From: a virus
Virus record (IMG/VR): IMGVR_UViG_3300042470_000924
Span: 1 to 27,910 of that record
Direction: 5' to 3' (one strand)
DNA length: 27,910 nucleotides
The translations under genes were made by a program, and so were the position numbers. A model generated the notes under the pieces. The model did not search any database. It saw only the letters and a program-made list of their open reading frames with translations, and had not been told where the DNA came from. Positions 15,323-23,063 of this stretch are shown here, piece after piece (within the stretch, counting starts at the first letter, position 1; each line of letters starts with the position of its first letter).

Positions 15323-16579
15323 TTACGCCGTAACCCTTGTTGCCCACTCAGGACGAACAGGAACAAACCCACCCAAAAAGTCTATTCTGAGGATGTACTG
15401 ATCGGTTTTAATGTCGTGATCCGCCAAAACCCGAATGGTCAAACCATCCACAGTCTCTTGCGCCGCCTTGTCCATACCACCTGGCAAAATCAAGGGCACA
15501 GACGCAAAACGAAACGCATCCTTACAATACGTCAAAGAGTTTTGAAAGTTTGCACTTGTAGTCTTACCCGTTAAAAACACCACAGCCGCACCAGAACTTG
15601 GCAAAGCAGAAACGTTCTGCAATCCAACACCCGTAGAACTGTAAATGGTTGGGGAAACAGAAAGCGTGGCCGCACCAGAAGACGCCGTTGCCGTTGTTGT
15701 TACAACAAAAGGCTGCAAAAACGGCAAGGTTGCTTTGGTAATAGGGTGAACCGCAAACGCACCTGCCACCGTAAACACAGTACCAGCAGTGATTGTCCCA
15801 GAGCCCGATAAACCCGTTACAGCAATAGTTGAAGCACCGTTGGTCATGTTTGCCGTTGTGGTAACCGAACCATCTGTTTGCGTTCCCGTACCCGTTGTGT
15901 GGGTATACATCAGGTTGTTACTCAAGTAAGTAAAACCATCCGCCTGACCCATTACACCGCGCTTGTATTGCTTAGAGATTTCCTCAGAAGACTGAAACAA
16001 ACCTTTTCTTGCATCCACAGCAGAGGTTTTAGCACTAGGAGACAACAAAGCAATCCACTCGTTTTCACTGCCTGTTGCCAGCAACTCAGACATACGCTGG
16101 TTAGCTTGCATCATGGTCAAGGTGTTAAAGACGGTTGAACCAGCAGTACCAATAACGTTAGCCGTAGATTGACACGCCAACTGAATAAACGTTGATTCAA
16201 TGCGATGGGCCATTTGAGACACCAAAGGCTTTAAAACACGCACGGCAAACGAATCAAACGCCATATCTGTTGCAAACTCATTCGATGTCAACGCTACAGC
16301 CGCCGTAAACGACTGATTTAACGTCATTGCAACCTTTTCTTCCGTAATGTCCTGGATACCACCAGAGGTAATATCTCTGTTCGTTCCTGTCGTAAACCGA
16401 GGAGGCTTATTGATAAAAATCGTGTCACCAGGCTTGTAACCACCAGCTTGCGGGGCAAAATCTACCGAATCTTCCCGCGCAATGGTCCTTACAAACTGCA
16501 TATCATCAGAAAACATGGTCGCTGCCACTTTGGCAATCCGACCAGGAGCCGATTTATTTGTGTTAATTGTATTAGGCAT
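15323..16579 (-). CDS. major capsid (coat) protein, P22 gp5 type
   Basis: 418-residue protein; about 415-430 is usual for P22-type coat proteins with the HK97 fold. N-terminal blocks include DSVDFAPQAGGYKPGDTIFI and FTTGTNRDITSGGIQDITEEKV (in short runs), followed by a helix with MAHRIESTFIQLAC (about 115-128). The middle region has Gly/Thr-rich beta segments (VTGLSGSGTITAGTVFTVAG, about 248-267), which fits the inserted domain of this family. The C terminus LRIDFLGGFVPVRPEWATRV closely resembles the end of P22-family coats. AAAGGAAAA lies before the ATG at 16579. It follows the scaffold gene, the usual order. Confidence 0.9.
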   Translation of the reverse strand: MPNTINTNKSAPGRIAKVAATMFSDDMQFVRTIAREDSVDFAPQAGGYKPGDTIFINKPPRFTTGTNRDITSGGIQDITEEKVAMTLNQSFTAAVALTSNEFATDMAFDSFAVRVLKPLVSQMAHRIESTFIQLACQSTANVIGTAGSTVFNTLTMMQANQRMSELLATGSENEWIALLSPSAKTSAVDARKGLFQSSEEISKQYKRGVMGQADGFTYLSNNLMYTHTTGTGTQTDGSVTTTANMTNGASTIAVTGLSGSGTITAGTVFTVAGAFAVHPITKATLPFLQPFVVTTTATASSGAATLSVSPTIYSSTGVGLQNVSALPSSGAAVVFLTGKTTSANFQNSLTYCKDAFRFASVPLILPGGMDKAAQETVDGLTIRVLADHDIKTDQYILRIDFLGGFVPVRPEWATRVTA

Positions 16580-16590
16580 CAGTTTTTCCT

Positions 16591-17415
16591 TTATCTAAGG
16601 TTATATTTTTTCCTGATCTCATCAGGGGTCATGTCAGCAACGTCTTTTGTGTAAGTCCCCGTGCCTTTTACAGCCTGAATAGGCTTTGGTGCAGCAGAAA
16701 CTTTCCTTGAATTCTTAATAAATTCTTGGCCTCGCACCTCAGCTTTAGCAAGAAATCTCAAGGCCTCTCGCCCGTCCATGTCCTCTAAATCCTCAATGCG
16801 ACCTTCCTTCATCAAAGTGTAAAGAGCCAAAGCCCCATCCTCTGATTCCAAAATGGCCTTTTGAACATCCGCAGATAGATTAGGCAAAACGTCTTTTTCA
16901 ATACGATCACCAATAACCTCAAAATCAGAAATCCTCTCAGAATGCTTGTCAACACTCACACCAAAGTCTTTAATTCTCTGGCTAAAGTATTCTTGCTCTT
17001 TCCGAGAAACCTCAGATTGTTTTTCTTGCGATGTTCTTTTTTCTAAAGCCGTTTTCACATTATGCTCAACCTTAGCCTCAAGATACTGATCCCAAGTCTC
17101 ATAATCATCAGGATTAGGAGCAGAGTCAGATTTTGAAACCTCAGGTTCTTTTACCTGTGAAACCTGTTCTTTAGAGGGCACCTGCTGCAACTGAGCTTTA
17201 AGCTGCTCGTTTTCCGCACGCAGTTTTTCGATCTTCTTTTCACGCCTCGAAATAGCGTTTACAGCCTTCTTAGGAAAGGGCGTATCATCTTCAGGCTCGG
17301 CAATCTCTTCCTGAACCTCGGGACTCTCAACCTTACTTTCTTCAATCTGGCCTTCATCTGTTGCAACATCAGAGGAAACTTCCTCTTCATTTACAACGAC
17401 ATTTTCTTCATTCAT
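16591..17415 (-). CDS. capsid scaffolding protein
   Basis: 274-residue, highly charged helical protein. The N-terminal 48 residues are strongly acidic (VVNEEEVSSDVATDEGQIEE). A basic coiled coil follows (ISRREKKIEKLRAENEQLKAQ, about 54-74). Further helices contain ETWDQYLEAKVEHNVKTA and ESEDGALALYTLMKEGRI, and the C terminus has DMTPDEIRKKYNLR. Scaffolds of podoviruses are of this type and assemble the procapsid before leaving it; the basic C-terminal end would contact the coat. The order portal-scaffold-coat supports the call. AAGGTG precedes the ATG at 17415. Confidence 0.82.
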   Translation of the reverse strand: MNEENVVVNEEEVSSDVATDEGQIEESKVESPEVQEEIAEPEDDTPFPKKAVNAISRREKKIEKLRAENEQLKAQLQQVPSKEQVSQVKEPEVSKSDSAPNPDDYETWDQYLEAKVEHNVKTALEKRTSQEKQSEVSRKEQEYFSQRIKDFGVSVDKHSERISDFEVIGDRIEKDVLPNLSADVQKAILESEDGALALYTLMKEGRIEDLEDMDGREALRFLAKAEVRGQEFIKNSRKVSAAPKPIQAVKGTGTYTKDVADMTPDEIRKKYNLR

Positions 17416-17446
17416 ACAGCACCTTTTTTAAAATTTCAATACACTT

Positions 17447-19600
17447 TTACATAACGGTCAGGGATTCCATCAATCCGTTGGCATCTCTGTTGATCGTGAT
17501 GTTCTTTTTGCTCTGCATCAGGTTGGTTATTCCCTGAATTGCGGCACTGTTACCCTGCAAAAGAGCAAGCTCTAAATCCCTTGATCCATTATCACCTTCA
17601 TCCTCTTTTTCCATCTTACCAGAATCATCTTCTTGGTTTTGGGCATTAAAGTTATTCGTCATAATCTCAAGTTCTTTTAATTCTTTCTGCATCCGCAATT
17701 CTTCCAAACGGATCATCAATTCCTGTTCTTTAATCTCAAGTTCTTTAAACTTTATCTCAAGTTCTTGCTGCTTTAACTGAGCATCTGTTTCCATTTCAGA
17801 CTGCTGCAACGTCAACTTTGCACTTTCAATTTCAACTTTGTTTTGTTCACTCTGAACCTTTATCTGCGTGTCAGCTTGTTTGTTATCAAGCTGCTGTTGC
17901 ATGGCTTGCATCTCTTGCGCTGCCGCTTGTAGCTGCTGCTGCATGGCTTCCATCTGCTGCTGATATTGCGCCGCCATAGGATCGTTTTCTTCGTCCAAAA
18001 GCCTCGGGTCCATGGTTTTCTTGATTCTTTCCGATAAAGCCTCCGCACCTGGTAAATCCATGTACTTAAACACCAAATCACCAACAATCTGCATCATCTC
18101 AGGCTGAGATTGCGCAATCTTTCCAAAGAAATCCGCCGATTCTTGCCGCTTTGTCGTAAAGGATGGACCCGTTGTCACCTTCACAGTGTAACGTCCCCTT
18201 GTCAGGTCAACATCTTCTTGCTGGTCTTCCGTTATCTCACCATTAACCCCAACCTTCTTAACGTTCCCCTCAAGGTCCATAACGTTCAAAATACGGGCCG
18301 TGTCGTAAATCTTAGGAATAGCAGATACAATCACCCTTCCTGCGTAAGATATTGCTTTCGTTAGGTTATCCGCAAAGTGAAACGTAGCCGTGTCACCTTC
18401 TTGCTGCCGTCTCTGAATTGCAATACCGCTGGTCTCGTTAGATTTATTCCCCAAAGACGCATCAAAGATACCCGTTGTGGCCTTAATGTCCTCTGCCATC
18501 GTTAAGGCAGCATCCACAATACCAGTAGGTATCTGAGGCGGCGGCAATCTTTGCGGCGAAGGATAAACATTTCCAACCCCATCCGAAAGTTTGTATTGCA
18601 CAAACAAAGAAGTGGGGTCTTTCCATCCGTCTTCAAAGCCAGAAATTTGACCCTCAGCCACCATGGTAGGGGCAATTTGCTGTTTCATAAGCAACGATAT
18701 TTCAACAGAACGCCAGTAGTTATACATCCTTTGCGGGTCCTTTGCCCGACGAATGGCACTTGCCAAATACCGCTTGCCCTCAACCCAATATTCTTCCCCA
18801 AATACAGGCACAACAGGAATATAATCCCCTGGAAACGTTGTTTTTTCTAAAACATCCTTGCCAGACACCAATACCCTGTGAATTATCTTCCTAACAACAG
18901 GACGGCGCATCGTTTCATCATCCGGCGATACAAGCTCTTCCTTTTTATTCTCAATATAAAAATGCTCGGCAATAAAAATACTATCTTCGTCTTTATACTG
19001 CCGCTCTATGCCGCCTTCTTTAAATGATGAAGGATCAAACTCAGGATAATCCTCTTTAAAATCTGAAACCAATATCTCTTGTAAGATTGTCGCATGCTTC
19101 ATATCCGACCCATCTGCCTCAACAGACGTGCAATCAATATAAACACTCAGCGGGTTAGCCACCCTCTTTATGCATATCTTTTGATTAAAAGACGTATCAT
19201 CTTCGTATTCCGTCTCAATGCGCATAAAGCCAATGCCACAGCGCACAGACGACAAAGCAGCAGAATCATAAACAGAATCCGCCATGGATTCATATTCAAT
19301 GTTCTTTATCAAACCAGACAGTATTTCCGCCACATCCTCGCTAGATTCACGGTCCCCTGGAATCACCTTAATCGCCGGCGTGTTCATGCGTATGTCATTT
19401 GCAATCTGATTCACCACAGATGAAAGCCTGTCAATGGTAAGTGCCGTGCCTATGGGCTTCTTAAGGCCCACCCACTGCGCATCCGGTTCACCAGACAAAA
19501 ACATCATATCACGCTTGGCTTCATCATATATTGATGACCAATAGCCTTGATCTCTGTTAAACTTATCCTTAATTTTTTGGACTAAATCTTCGTCTTTCAC
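17447..19600 (-). CDS. portal protein, P22 gp1 type
   Basis: 717-residue protein (P22 portal is 725). It forms the dodecameric ring at one capsid vertex through which DNA is packaged and ejected. Conserved-looking blocks include LTIDRLSSVVNQIANDIRMN (about 53-72), SVRCGIGFMRIETEY (about 118-132), KRVANPLSVYID (about 145-156) and RMYNYWRSVEISLLMKQQIAP (in part, about 292-312). The last 170 residues form a very long Gln/Glu/Lys helix (MQQQLQAAAQEMQAMQQQLD, then many KELEIK-like heptads), as in the P22-type C-terminal barrel. The start is GTG at 19600 with AAAGGAAAA upstream. The terminase is separated from it by an antisense gene. Confidence 0.92.
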   Translation of the reverse strand: MKDEDLVQKIKDKFNRDQGYWSSIYDEAKRDMMFLSGEPDAQWVGLKKPIGTALTIDRLSSVVNQIANDIRMNTPAIKVIPGDRESSEDVAEILSGLIKNIEYESMADSVYDSAALSSVRCGIGFMRIETEYEDDTSFNQKICIKRVANPLSVYIDCTSVEADGSDMKHATILQEILVSDFKEDYPEFDPSSFKEGGIERQYKDEDSIFIAEHFYIENKKEELVSPDDETMRRPVVRKIIHRVLVSGKDVLEKTTFPGDYIPVVPVFGEEYWVEGKRYLASAIRRAKDPQRMYNYWRSVEISLLMKQQIAPTMVAEGQISGFEDGWKDPTSLFVQYKLSDGVGNVYPSPQRLPPPQIPTGIVDAALTMAEDIKATTGIFDASLGNKSNETSGIAIQRRQQEGDTATFHFADNLTKAISYAGRVIVSAIPKIYDTARILNVMDLEGNVKKVGVNGEITEDQQEDVDLTRGRYTVKVTTGPSFTTKRQESADFFGKIAQSQPEMMQIVGDLVFKYMDLPGAEALSERIKKTMDPRLLDEENDPMAAQYQQQMEAMQQQLQAAAQEMQAMQQQLDNKQADTQIKVQSEQNKVEIESAKLTLQQSEMETDAQLKQQELEIKFKELEIKEQELMIRLEELRMQKELKELEIMTNNFNAQNQEDDSGKMEKEDEGDNGSRDLELALLQGNSAAIQGITNLMQSKKNITINRDANGLMESLTVM

Positions 19601-19661
19601 AAAGTTTTTCCTTTATTTTGTTTATAGGCTATAGTTAAAAAAACCTTAAAGTCAAACAAAA

Positions 19662-20051
19662 ATGTGGTCTAACCGATACTGGGCTAAAACATACTGGGCA
19701 GGCAACTACTGGACACCCAACACCACAACGCAAGACGTGGAACTGTTAGGCGGCGGTGGCTATGTATACATTCCCGCACACCAAAAGAAACACAAAGTCC
19801 ACATTGACACCATCGTCACACAAATCATCACAAAGCAAATCCCTAAAAAGAAGATCAAACAAGACCTAAAACAGCTTTCCGCCCTGTTTAACGTCTCAAT
19901 CAAAAAACCCCAAGACATTGCCAAGATAAACAGGCCATCACTCTTAAAAGAAACAAAAGCCTTAGAGATACTCCTAAAGATTTACTTAAACTTTGTCATC
20001 AAAGAAGAAGATGAATTGCTGGTCTTACTGTTGTTGTTGGACATGATTTAA
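19662..20051 (+). CDS. plus-strand gene between terminase and portal, YW-repeat N terminus
   Basis: 129-residue protein encoded antisense to the late operon. The N terminus has three tandem five-residue YW units (YWAKT, YWAGN, YWTPN at about residues 6-20). Comparable aromatic N termini occur in unnamed phage proteins, which supports a real gene. A Gly stretch (LLGGGGYVYIP) follows, then a basic helix (about 38-80) and a very hydrophobic C terminus (LLVLLLLLDMI). Its stop shares bases with the TerL stop (TTAA at 20048-20051). A(T)-rich sequence at 19610-19661 contains TATAGT and could be a promoter; no good ribosome site is visible. Function unknown. Confidence 0.65.
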   Translation: MWSNRYWAKTYWAGNYWTPNTTTQDVELLGGGGYVYIPAHQKKHKVHIDTIVTQIITKQIPKKKIKQDLKQLSALFNVSIKKPQDIAKINRPSLLKETKALEILLKIYLNFVIKEEDELLVLLLLLDMI

Positions 20052-21283
20052 CCTGCACTCCAGTTTCCAAACGTATCCACAAGCCTTAGAGGCCTAGGCT
20101 CTTCACGTCTTAGGTTCTTAAAGCCCTCACACGCATACCTTAGCGCATCAATGCAATGATCGGCTTGATTCTTTTCAAGTTCAGGCAATACCTTACCGCT
20201 GTCTTTATCCGTGGCATAGCTATAAAAGGACAGTTCGTTTATCGTCTCCTCACACCGTGGATGCACAACAATCCTGTATCCCTTCAGCAGCTCTATCCCC
20301 TCAATCACGCTATTCTTGCCTTTAAGGCTTGGCATAACCTTAGGGAACCCATGCCGCTTCAGATGCGATATGGTCTCAGGACGTGATGAATCCGCCACGA
20401 TGATATATCTCTGGCTTTCCGGTATGCTCAAAAACATTTTGGGCATGTCTATAGTCTCACACTGTTTCAGCACCAACTCTTGGTCTATATATAGCGTGCG
20501 CTCTTTGAGATAGCAGCGTATCAGGACCGTGGGATCTACACTAAAACCAAAGTCAGCCCCAAACTGAAAGACAGCATCCACGTCAGTATCAAAGGCCTTA
20601 ATTACCCAATCCTTAAAGACTCTTGTCTCGCTTAACTCAATATATCCGCCCATCCACACATGTTGGTACTTGTCTACGCTTCGTGATCTGTCGTATTCCA
20701 TTTCATCCCGCAAAACCTGTGGAAACCATGGGTTGTCCATATAATTAACCTGCACCACAATGGAATCAGGCGGAGGATTCTCACACCTTAACAATGCATC
20801 CACGGCATCCGTTTTAAAGTTTGGATTCCACGTAAACCACAACTCTGATCCTGGTTTTCGGATTGTTGGCCGCAACAACTCAAGGCTTCGATGTGATAAC
20901 GATTGAGCCTCTTCCACCCATGCACGATCAAAACCGGCCAAAGACTTAATACTATCAGCCGTATGGCTTTGCATGCCTTGAAATACAATCTCTCCCTTCC
21001 CATACTTGTTTTTAATCACATTGCTTTGCACCACAAAATGATCAGCAATGCCCATTTCCTCTATTTTAATTTCAAGGTCACGTTTAACTGATCTGTCCAA
21101 CGATTGCTGGATCTCCCTAACGCAAACGCTGCACGTGTCTGGATTCATAAGATGCTCTTCCAGCAGCATCTCAGCAAAGAAATGAGATTTACCGCTTCCT
21201 CTACCACCATGCGCCCCCTTGTAACGCGCTGGCTTTAGCAACGGCAATGCCCATTTCGGCGTATCAATCTTGAGAGTCGTCAT
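20048..21283 (-). CDS. terL: terminase large subunit, PBSX type
   Basis: 411-residue DNA-packaging motor with its two usual domains. ATPase: Walker A GGRGSGKS (26-33), Walker B WVEEA (122-126, catalytic Glu) and coupling motif TWNP (151-154). Nuclease: likely metal-binding acids Asp244 (FGADFG), Asp298 (IVADSS) and Asp375 or Asp379 (ADHCIDALRY). It pumps DNA into the procapsid and cuts the concatemer. The length is typical. The start overlaps the end of terS by 20 bases, implying coupling. Portal follows on the same strand after the antisense gene. PBSX-type motors are often headful packagers, but the packaging mode cannot be read from the sequence. Confidence 0.95.
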   Translation of the reverse strand: MTTLKIDTPKWALPLLKPARYKGAHGGRGSGKSHFFAEMLLEEHLMNPDTCSVCVREIQQSLDRSVKRDLEIKIEEMGIADHFVVQSNVIKNKYGKGEIVFQGMQSHTADSIKSLAGFDRAWVEEAQSLSHRSLELLRPTIRKPGSELWFTWNPNFKTDAVDALLRCENPPPDSIVVQVNYMDNPWFPQVLRDEMEYDRSRSVDKYQHVWMGGYIELSETRVFKDWVIKAFDTDVDAVFQFGADFGFSVDPTVLIRCYLKERTLYIDQELVLKQCETIDMPKMFLSIPESQRYIIVADSSRPETISHLKRHGFPKVMPSLKGKNSVIEGIELLKGYRIVVHPRCEETINELSFYSYATDKDSGKVLPELEKNQADHCIDALRYACEGFKNLRREEPRPLRLVDTFGNWSAG

Positions 21284-21719
21284 TTACAACGATTCTTTCT
21301 ATTTTCTGAAGCAAAATCGGGTTGCCATTCTGCCCACCGATATTGATCTTTGTTGCCTCATTATAGCCATACATCGCGTTAAGCTCTTTTAAAGCCCCTG
21401 TGGCACCTTGTGCATGGTTTTGGTCCCTAGCTAGCTGGTATGTGTCTAGCAGTGCCGTCATAGCCATCTCACGGGTCCAAACAACGCCTTGCTCTGCTCT
21501 TGCCTTGAGGTCAGCTATCATATCCGCTACGTTAGTCTTACGGATTTCATGTAAGGCCCTGACTCTCTGAGAATTTTTATTAGTGGTTTTTGTATCGTAT
21601 GCGTCTCTATAAGCGTCAACTTGAGTCATTCCACTTGCAACGTTCCTAGCGAATTTCTCTTGCTTAGGTGTTAGCTTCTTCTTTGGGCTTTTCTTCGGCT
21701 TTTTATCATCTTTATCCAT
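21264..21719 (-). CDS. terS: terminase small subunit
   Basis: 151-residue protein starting at the ATG at 21719, which has an excellent GGGAGG site; an in-frame ATG 33 bases upstream lacks one. After a basic Lys-rich N terminus (DDKKPKKSPKKKLTPKQEKF) comes a helix-turn-helix-like region (FARNVASGMTQVDAYRDAY, about residues 23-41), typical of the Terminase_2 family. It recognises the packaging site and stimulates TerL. An oligomerisation region with EQGVVWTREMAMTALLDTY (about 77-95) follows. First gene of the late operon; a promoter must lie in 21720-21805. Confidence 0.88.
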   Translation of the reverse strand: MDKDDKKPKKSPKKKLTPKQEKFARNVASGMTQVDAYRDAYDTKTTNKNSQRVRALHEIRKTNVADMIADLKARAEQGVVWTREMAMTALLDTYQLARDQNHAQGATGALKELNAMYGYNEATKINIGGQNGNPILLQKIERIVVNDDSQD

Positions 21720-21805
21720 AAAATCCTCCCTTTTGTGTATGTATGACAACAAAAGCCTATAAAATCAAGCCCTTTCTTTTTTCCTATTTTTTTTAAAAAA
21801 AGGTG
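21720..21805 (-). promoter_or_regulatory. probable late-operon promoter region (poorly defined)
   Basis: The only gap upstream of terS, shared with the divergent early promoter. On the minus strand TTGATT (complement of about 21765-21760) is followed 17 bases on by CATACA, a weak match to a sigma-70 promoter. Late promoters often depend on a phage activator, so the weakness is not decisive. No other candidate is better. Confidence 0.3.
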
Positions 21806-21834
21806 TTGACATGCTGCAGAAATTGCAGTAGTCT
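21806..21834 (+). promoter_or_regulatory. early promoter P1 with operator O1
   Basis: TTGACA (21806-21811), a 17-bp spacer and TAGTCT (21829-21834, 3 of 6 to consensus). The spacer contains CTGCAGAAATTGCAG (21814-21828), an imperfect copy of the palindrome found in P2. The first gene lies 50 bases downstream. A regulator bound there would block RNA polymerase. Confidence 0.7.
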
Positions 21835-21840
21835 GTATAT

Positions 21841-21875
21841 AACAATAACAACAACACAAGCGTAACCAACAAAGG
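21841..21875 (+). promoter_or_regulatory. conserved CAA-rich leader of P1 transcript
   Basis: AACAATAACAACAACACAA followed by GCGTAACCAA and CAAAGGA. The same leader follows P2 at 23011-23053 with small insertions. The run lacks secondary structure and ends in the ribosome site of the 21885 gene. Unstructured CAA-rich leaders commonly favour translation. Confidence 0.55.
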
Positions 21876-21884
21876 ATCACCACC

Positions 21885-22076
21885 ATGGATTGCTCGATCA
21901 ATTTAAAAATTATTAAAACCCAAAATGTTTTTATACCTGTTTACGTTGTCAAATCGCAAAACAAGTGCCTTTATTCTAAAAGAGAAAAGGTTTCCTTTGT
22001 TTCCAAAAAGGATGCGATTGATTTTGGAAACAAAATCATTAATGAGGCTTACCATTGCGGGTACTTGCCTGTTTAA
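21885..22076 (+). CDS. 63-residue early protein, paralogue of the 23497 gene
   Basis: First gene of the P1 transcript. It aligns without gaps to the 63-residue product at 23497-23688, with 27 identical residues by eye. These include LKI (7-9), VKS (22-24), KRE (32-34), FVS (38-40), II-EA (51-55) and GY-PV at the C terminus. The conserved pattern looks like a small beta-beta-alpha domain. It is basic with no membrane segment. The family is not recognised. It lies directly behind an operator-controlled promoter, so it is probably an early regulator or host-takeover protein. AAAGGATCACCACC precedes the ATG. Confidence 0.75.
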   Translation: MDCSINLKIIKTQNVFIPVYVVKSQNKCLYSKREKVSFVSKKDAIDFGNKIINEAYHCGYLPV

Positions 22077-22110
22077 ACCACTTTCACACACAATCAAAGG
22101 AAACCAAGCC

Positions 22111-22611
22111 ATGACCAAAAGACTTGAAATTTTGAAAGCCTCTTTAGAAAAAAAGCAAAATGATTTTGATGCTCGTTTAAGCGATCATTTTGATGATGTA
22201 AGAAGTGCCAACGGACAACCTTTGAACGACAAGCGGGGCGGATACAAAACCTTAAACCGCTGGGAAAAACAAAACGAATCTTTGAGAGATCGCCAAAAAG
22301 GCATTGAAAAAACTGAAATGGCCATTGAGCGGGAAGAAAGCAAAATTGCTTACTGCGAAAGAACGCTTGCCGATCTGCCCCAGTGTATTGTTGACCTTGT
22401 CAAAGATGGCACCTTGATACAATGGCGAAAATTCCCAAACACGTTTTTTATTGCTGGCGTTGAAAAAGGCCGCTTAGGCTTTAACTTTGAAAAAAAATGC
22501 GCTTTCCATCGCTTTTATAAAGAAATTCCAACGGCAGAACAAAAGGCAAAATTTAAAGAGATTTACAACAACCTGAACACAACCATCACAGAATCCCAAG
22601 CAAAATCCTAA
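22111..22611 (+). CDS. unknown early protein with long helical region
   Basis: 166-residue protein; the ATG at 22111 is chosen for its AAAGGAAACCAAGCC leader, shared with several early genes, although the frame is open further upstream. Residues about 1-95 are highly charged and helical (LEILKASLEKKQNDFDARLS, WEKQNESLRDRQKGIEKTEM), probably coiled coil. The C-terminal part looks globular and beta-rich (LIQWRKFPNTFFIAGVEKGR). No nuclease, HTH or membrane motif is recognised. Second gene after P1, 34 bases behind the first. Confidence 0.75.
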   Translation: MTKRLEILKASLEKKQNDFDARLSDHFDDVRSANGQPLNDKRGGYKTLNRWEKQNESLRDRQKGIEKTEMAIEREESKIAYCERTLADLPQCIVDLVKDGTLIQWRKFPNTFFIAGVEKGRLGFNFEKKCAFHRFYKEIPTAEQKAKFKEIYNNLNTTITESQAKS

Positions 22612-22975
22612 CACAACACACAACAAAAGAGGGGATGGTGAATCCCCCCACTTCATCCCAAAAAAAAGACGTTCAAAGATTTTGAACAGAATTCCCCTTA
22701 CGAACCAGCTAACGCTGGGTTTGTTTCATAGGGGATGCTCACCGATAGGCTAACGCCTCTCTGCCGCTCCCCTAAAGACCCCTAGGCGTATATATTTTAA
22801 GAATATCTTAAAGGTTATCAAACAATCAGGGTATTGAGCTATTAAGTTTACGCGCACGAGGCTTTCTAACAAACAAAAATCACACTGTCAAGTAAATAAA
22901 AACTACACCTTTTTAAATCTGTTTCCTTGTGGTGCTTTTCTGTTTCTCTTTTTTTCAAAAGATGCAATTTTTTCC

Positions 22976-23004
22976 TTGACAGGCTGCAATAATTGCAGTA
23001 TATT
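22976..23004 (+). promoter_or_regulatory. early promoter P2 with perfect operator O2
   Basis: TTGACA (22976-22981), a 17-bp spacer and TATATT (22999-23004, 5 of 6). The spacer holds CTGCAATAATTGCAG (22984-22998), a perfect palindrome with a single central base. The 15 bases upstream (GATGCAATTT then TTTCC) are nearly identical to those upstream of P3 and contain an extra TGCAAT half-site. The best-formed promoter in the window. Confidence 0.82.
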
Positions 23005-23010
23005 GATCTT

Positions 23011-23053
23011 AACAATAACAACAACACAACAAGCGTAACCAAACAACAAAGGA
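23011..23053 (+). promoter_or_regulatory. conserved CAA-rich leader of P2 transcript
   Basis: AACAATAACAACAACACAA then CAAGCGTAACCAAA and CAACAAAGGA. Nearly the same as the P1 leader at 21841-21875, with two short insertions. It carries the ribosome site of the gene at 23064. Confidence 0.55.
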
Positions 23054-23063
23054 AACCAAAACC

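Larger units (their letters stand above)
22612..23063 (+). other. 450-bp gene-free stretch with hairpins, two palindromes and promoter P2
   Basis: No supported gene on either strand. It contains GGGGAT-GGTGA-ATCCCC (22631-22647); palindrome GTTCAAA-GAT-TTTGAAC (22671-22687); a 10-bp stem with one bulge and a TAAC loop (22700-22724); AGGC-TAAC-GCCT (22747-22758); and palindrome TTTAAGA-ATA-TCTTAAA (22796-22812). AGGGGA at 22730-22735 can pair with TCCCCT at 22693-22698 or at 22768-22773. ACGCCT at 22753-22758 can pair with AGGCGT at 22784-22789 instead of closing its own hairpin. It could be a structured RNA, a 3' end or attenuator of the P1 transcript, or a replication origin. Confidence 0.5.

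Noticed and set aside
21925-22110. N-terminal extension of the 22111 gene
   Set aside because: It lies wholly across the 63-residue paralogue gene in another frame, and 22111 has the conserved leader.
22474-22656. Minus-strand gene near the structured region
   Set aside because: Shadow of the 22111 gene; no good start and a composition unlike a protein.
22690-22790. tRNA gene
   Set aside because: Hairpins suggested a cloverleaf, but there is no T-loop consensus, no CCA-compatible acceptor stem and no seven-base anticodon loop.
21814-22998. LexA (SOS) boxes at the early promoters
   Set aside because: The palindrome CTGCAATAATTGCAG fits neither CTGT-N8-ACAG nor the alphaproteobacterial GTTC-N7-GTTC; a phage-specific regulator is more likely.
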